Assembly (NCBI GenBank): GCA_030528125.1
Contig: JAUMZM010000003.1
Location: forward strand, 1-64,000
DNA from: Tissierellia bacterium
GTDB taxonomy: Bacteria; Bacillota; Clostridia; Tissierellales; Peptoniphilaceae
Length of the DNA: 64,000 bases
Direction: 5' to 3'
Below are positions 63,148-64,000 of this stretch, piece by piece (positions within the stretch are counted from its first letter, which is position 1; each line of letters starts with the position of its first letter). A program made the position numbers and the translations under genes. The notes beneath the pieces were generated by a model. That model did not search any database, was not told the DNA's origin, and saw nothing but the letters and a program-made list of their open reading frames with translations.

Positions 63148-63718
63148 TTTTGATTTAAAATTAGAAAAACTTGAAGATTCAATTGGCAAAAAAAGATTCG
63201 ATCATTCAATAAGAGTATATAAAACAGCTCTAAAGCTTAATGAAAAACTAAATTTAAATTTATCTAAAGAAGATATTAAGCTTGCTGGTATTTTTCATGA
63301 CTGTGCAAAGTACAATGAACAGATGTATTTTGAAAAATACAAAGAAAAATATAATCTGGATGATAATATTATAGAAAATAAAGCTGTAAGTCACTCTTTT
63401 TTGGGAGCAATTGTTGCCAAAGAGGAGTACAATATATCAAATAGAGATGTTTTAGATGCGATAAAATATCATACCACAGGAAAAGAAGATATGAATAATC
63501 TTACAAAGCTTATATTGATATCAGATTCAATAGAGCCTAATAGAAATTATGATGGAGTAGATAAACTTAGAGATATAGCAAAAAAAGATTTAAACTTAGC
63601 TGTTATAATGCAATTAGATTCTACAATCAAATTTCTAATTGATAAGCATTCTATAATTCATTTACAAACTATAAAAGCAAGAAACTATATGGTGAAAGGA
63701 TATAAATGGAAAAGTTAA
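63140..63718 (+). CDS. yqeK: HD-domain Ap4A hydrolase (YqeK type)
   Basis: YqeK proteins symmetrically hydrolyse diadenosine tetraphosphate in Gram-positives. The 192-residue HD-domain protein has the metal residues in FDHSIRV (His22), IFHDCAKY (HD pair about 54-55), SHSFLGAI and KYHTTG. A Trp/Lys-rich C-terminus follows. It overlaps both nadD and rsfS, so the cluster should be co-translated. Confidence 0.94.
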   Translation: MNDFDLKLEKLEDSIGKKRFDHSIRVYKTALKLNEKLNLNLSKEDIKLAGIFHDCAKYNEQMYFEKYKEKYNLDDNIIENKAVSHSFLGAIVAKEEYNISNRDVLDAIKYHTTGKEDMNNLTKLILISDSIEPNRNYDGVDKLRDIAKKDLNLAVIMQLDSTIKFLIDKHSIIHLQTIKARNYMVKGYKWKS

Positions 63719-64000
63719 ATATAATAAAGGATATTTTGGACCAAAGACAAGCTGAGGATATAAAGGTTATAGATCTTTCAGATAGATCATCAGTTGCAGA
63801 TTATTTTGTTATAGCAACAGGAAACTCAATAAATCACAACAAGGCTTTGGCAGATAGAATTGAAGAAGAATTGGAGAAAAACGGTTATAAAATAGGTAAT
63901 ATTGAAGGACTAAGAGAAGGAAATTGGATTTTGATAGATGCCTTTGATATAATTGTTCACATTTTTACAAAAAAAGATAGAGAATATTATGACCTCGATG
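63706..64000 (+). CDS. rsfS: Ribosomal silencing factor RsfS (5' part; cut by window edge)
   Basis: RsfS binds L14 and prevents 30S-50S joining in poor conditions. The first 98 codons are present, starting MEKLNIIKDILDQRQA. They include VIDLSDRSSVADYFVIATGNS (in parts), the conserved core, and HIFTKKDREYYDL at the edge, typical of the family's last third. About ten to fifteen residues are probably missing. Start ATG 63706 overlaps the yqeK stop by 13 bases. Confidence 0.95.
   Translation, partial: MEKLNIIKDILDQRQAEDIKVIDLSDRSSVADYFVIATGNSINHNKALADRIEEELEKNGYKIGNIEGLREGNWILIDAFDIIVHIFTKKDREYYDLD

Overview
The window is a 64 kb piece of a low-GC (about 30% G+C by eye) Gram-positive chromosome, read almost entirely on the + strand and packed with conserved housekeeping genes. 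The gene order closely follows the Bacillus comEC-holA-rpsT-lepA-hemW-hrcA-grpE-dnaK-dnaJ-mtaB-hinT-rpsU-nfeD-floA-phoH-ybeY-dgkA-cdd-era-recO-glyQS-dnaG-rpoD region, then ruvCAB-queA-tgt-yajC-recJ-rel-dtd-aspS-tcdA, then rplU-prp-rpmA-obg. A two-subunit glycyl-tRNA synthetase, a PPDK-regulatory-type protein, a type A-like RNase P RNA and the absence of the sporulation genes that occupy parts of this neighbourhood in Bacillus fit an anaerobic, non-sporulating member of the Bacillota. My best guess is Tissierellia/Peptoniphilaceae (Anaerococcus or Peptoniphilus relatives), by inference only.

Layout. 1-4.6 kb: a degenerate AlaX-like protein on the - strand, then comEC-holA facing rpsT. 4.6-14.8 kb: signal peptidase lepB, lepA, hemW, then the CIRCE-controlled hrcA-grpE-dnaK heat-shock operon, dnaJ, mtaB, hinT, rpsU. 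14.8-24.8 kb: nfeD-floA, a small K/N-rich unknown protein, phoH (probable ATT start), ybeY, a DgkA-PAP2 fusion, cdd, era, recO, glyQS and a PPDK regulator. 24.8-29.8 kb: dnaG-rpoD (sigma factor with a long insertion), trmK and a Nif3-like gene. 29.8-37.2 kb: rnpB, an NlpC/P60 wall hydrolase with four SH3 modules and a possible WalR-box cluster, a divergent FolD-like protein, an ABC exporter, rdgB, a YfcE-like phosphodiesterase, a small membrane protein and a HAD phosphatase. 37.4-50.6 kb: an unknown 238-residue protein, ruvCAB, queA-tgt-yajC, recJ, rel, dtd, an MBL hydrolase, aspS, tcdA and an RseC-like protein. 50.6-59.9 kb: der, plsY, gpsA, yggS, sepF, ylmH, lspA, ung, a - strand YprB-like nuclease and a cysteine desulfurase-thiI pair. 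59.9-64 kb: a putative L21 leader, rplU-prp-rpmA, obgE, yhbY, nadD, yqeK and the 5' part of rsfS.

Together the genes cover protein quality control, ribosome and tRNA maturation (including queuosine, s4U and ms2t6A), replication and repair, (p)ppGpp control, phospholipid and undecaprenol-lipid turnover, and cell division. I saw no rRNA, tRNA, CRISPR array, insertion sequence or prophage. The best candidates for something new are proteins that keep a known fold but appear to have lost its catalytic residues (the AlaX-like protein and the FolD-like protein), the sigma factor insertion, the kinase-phosphatase fusion, and stem-loops wedged between closely spaced genes.
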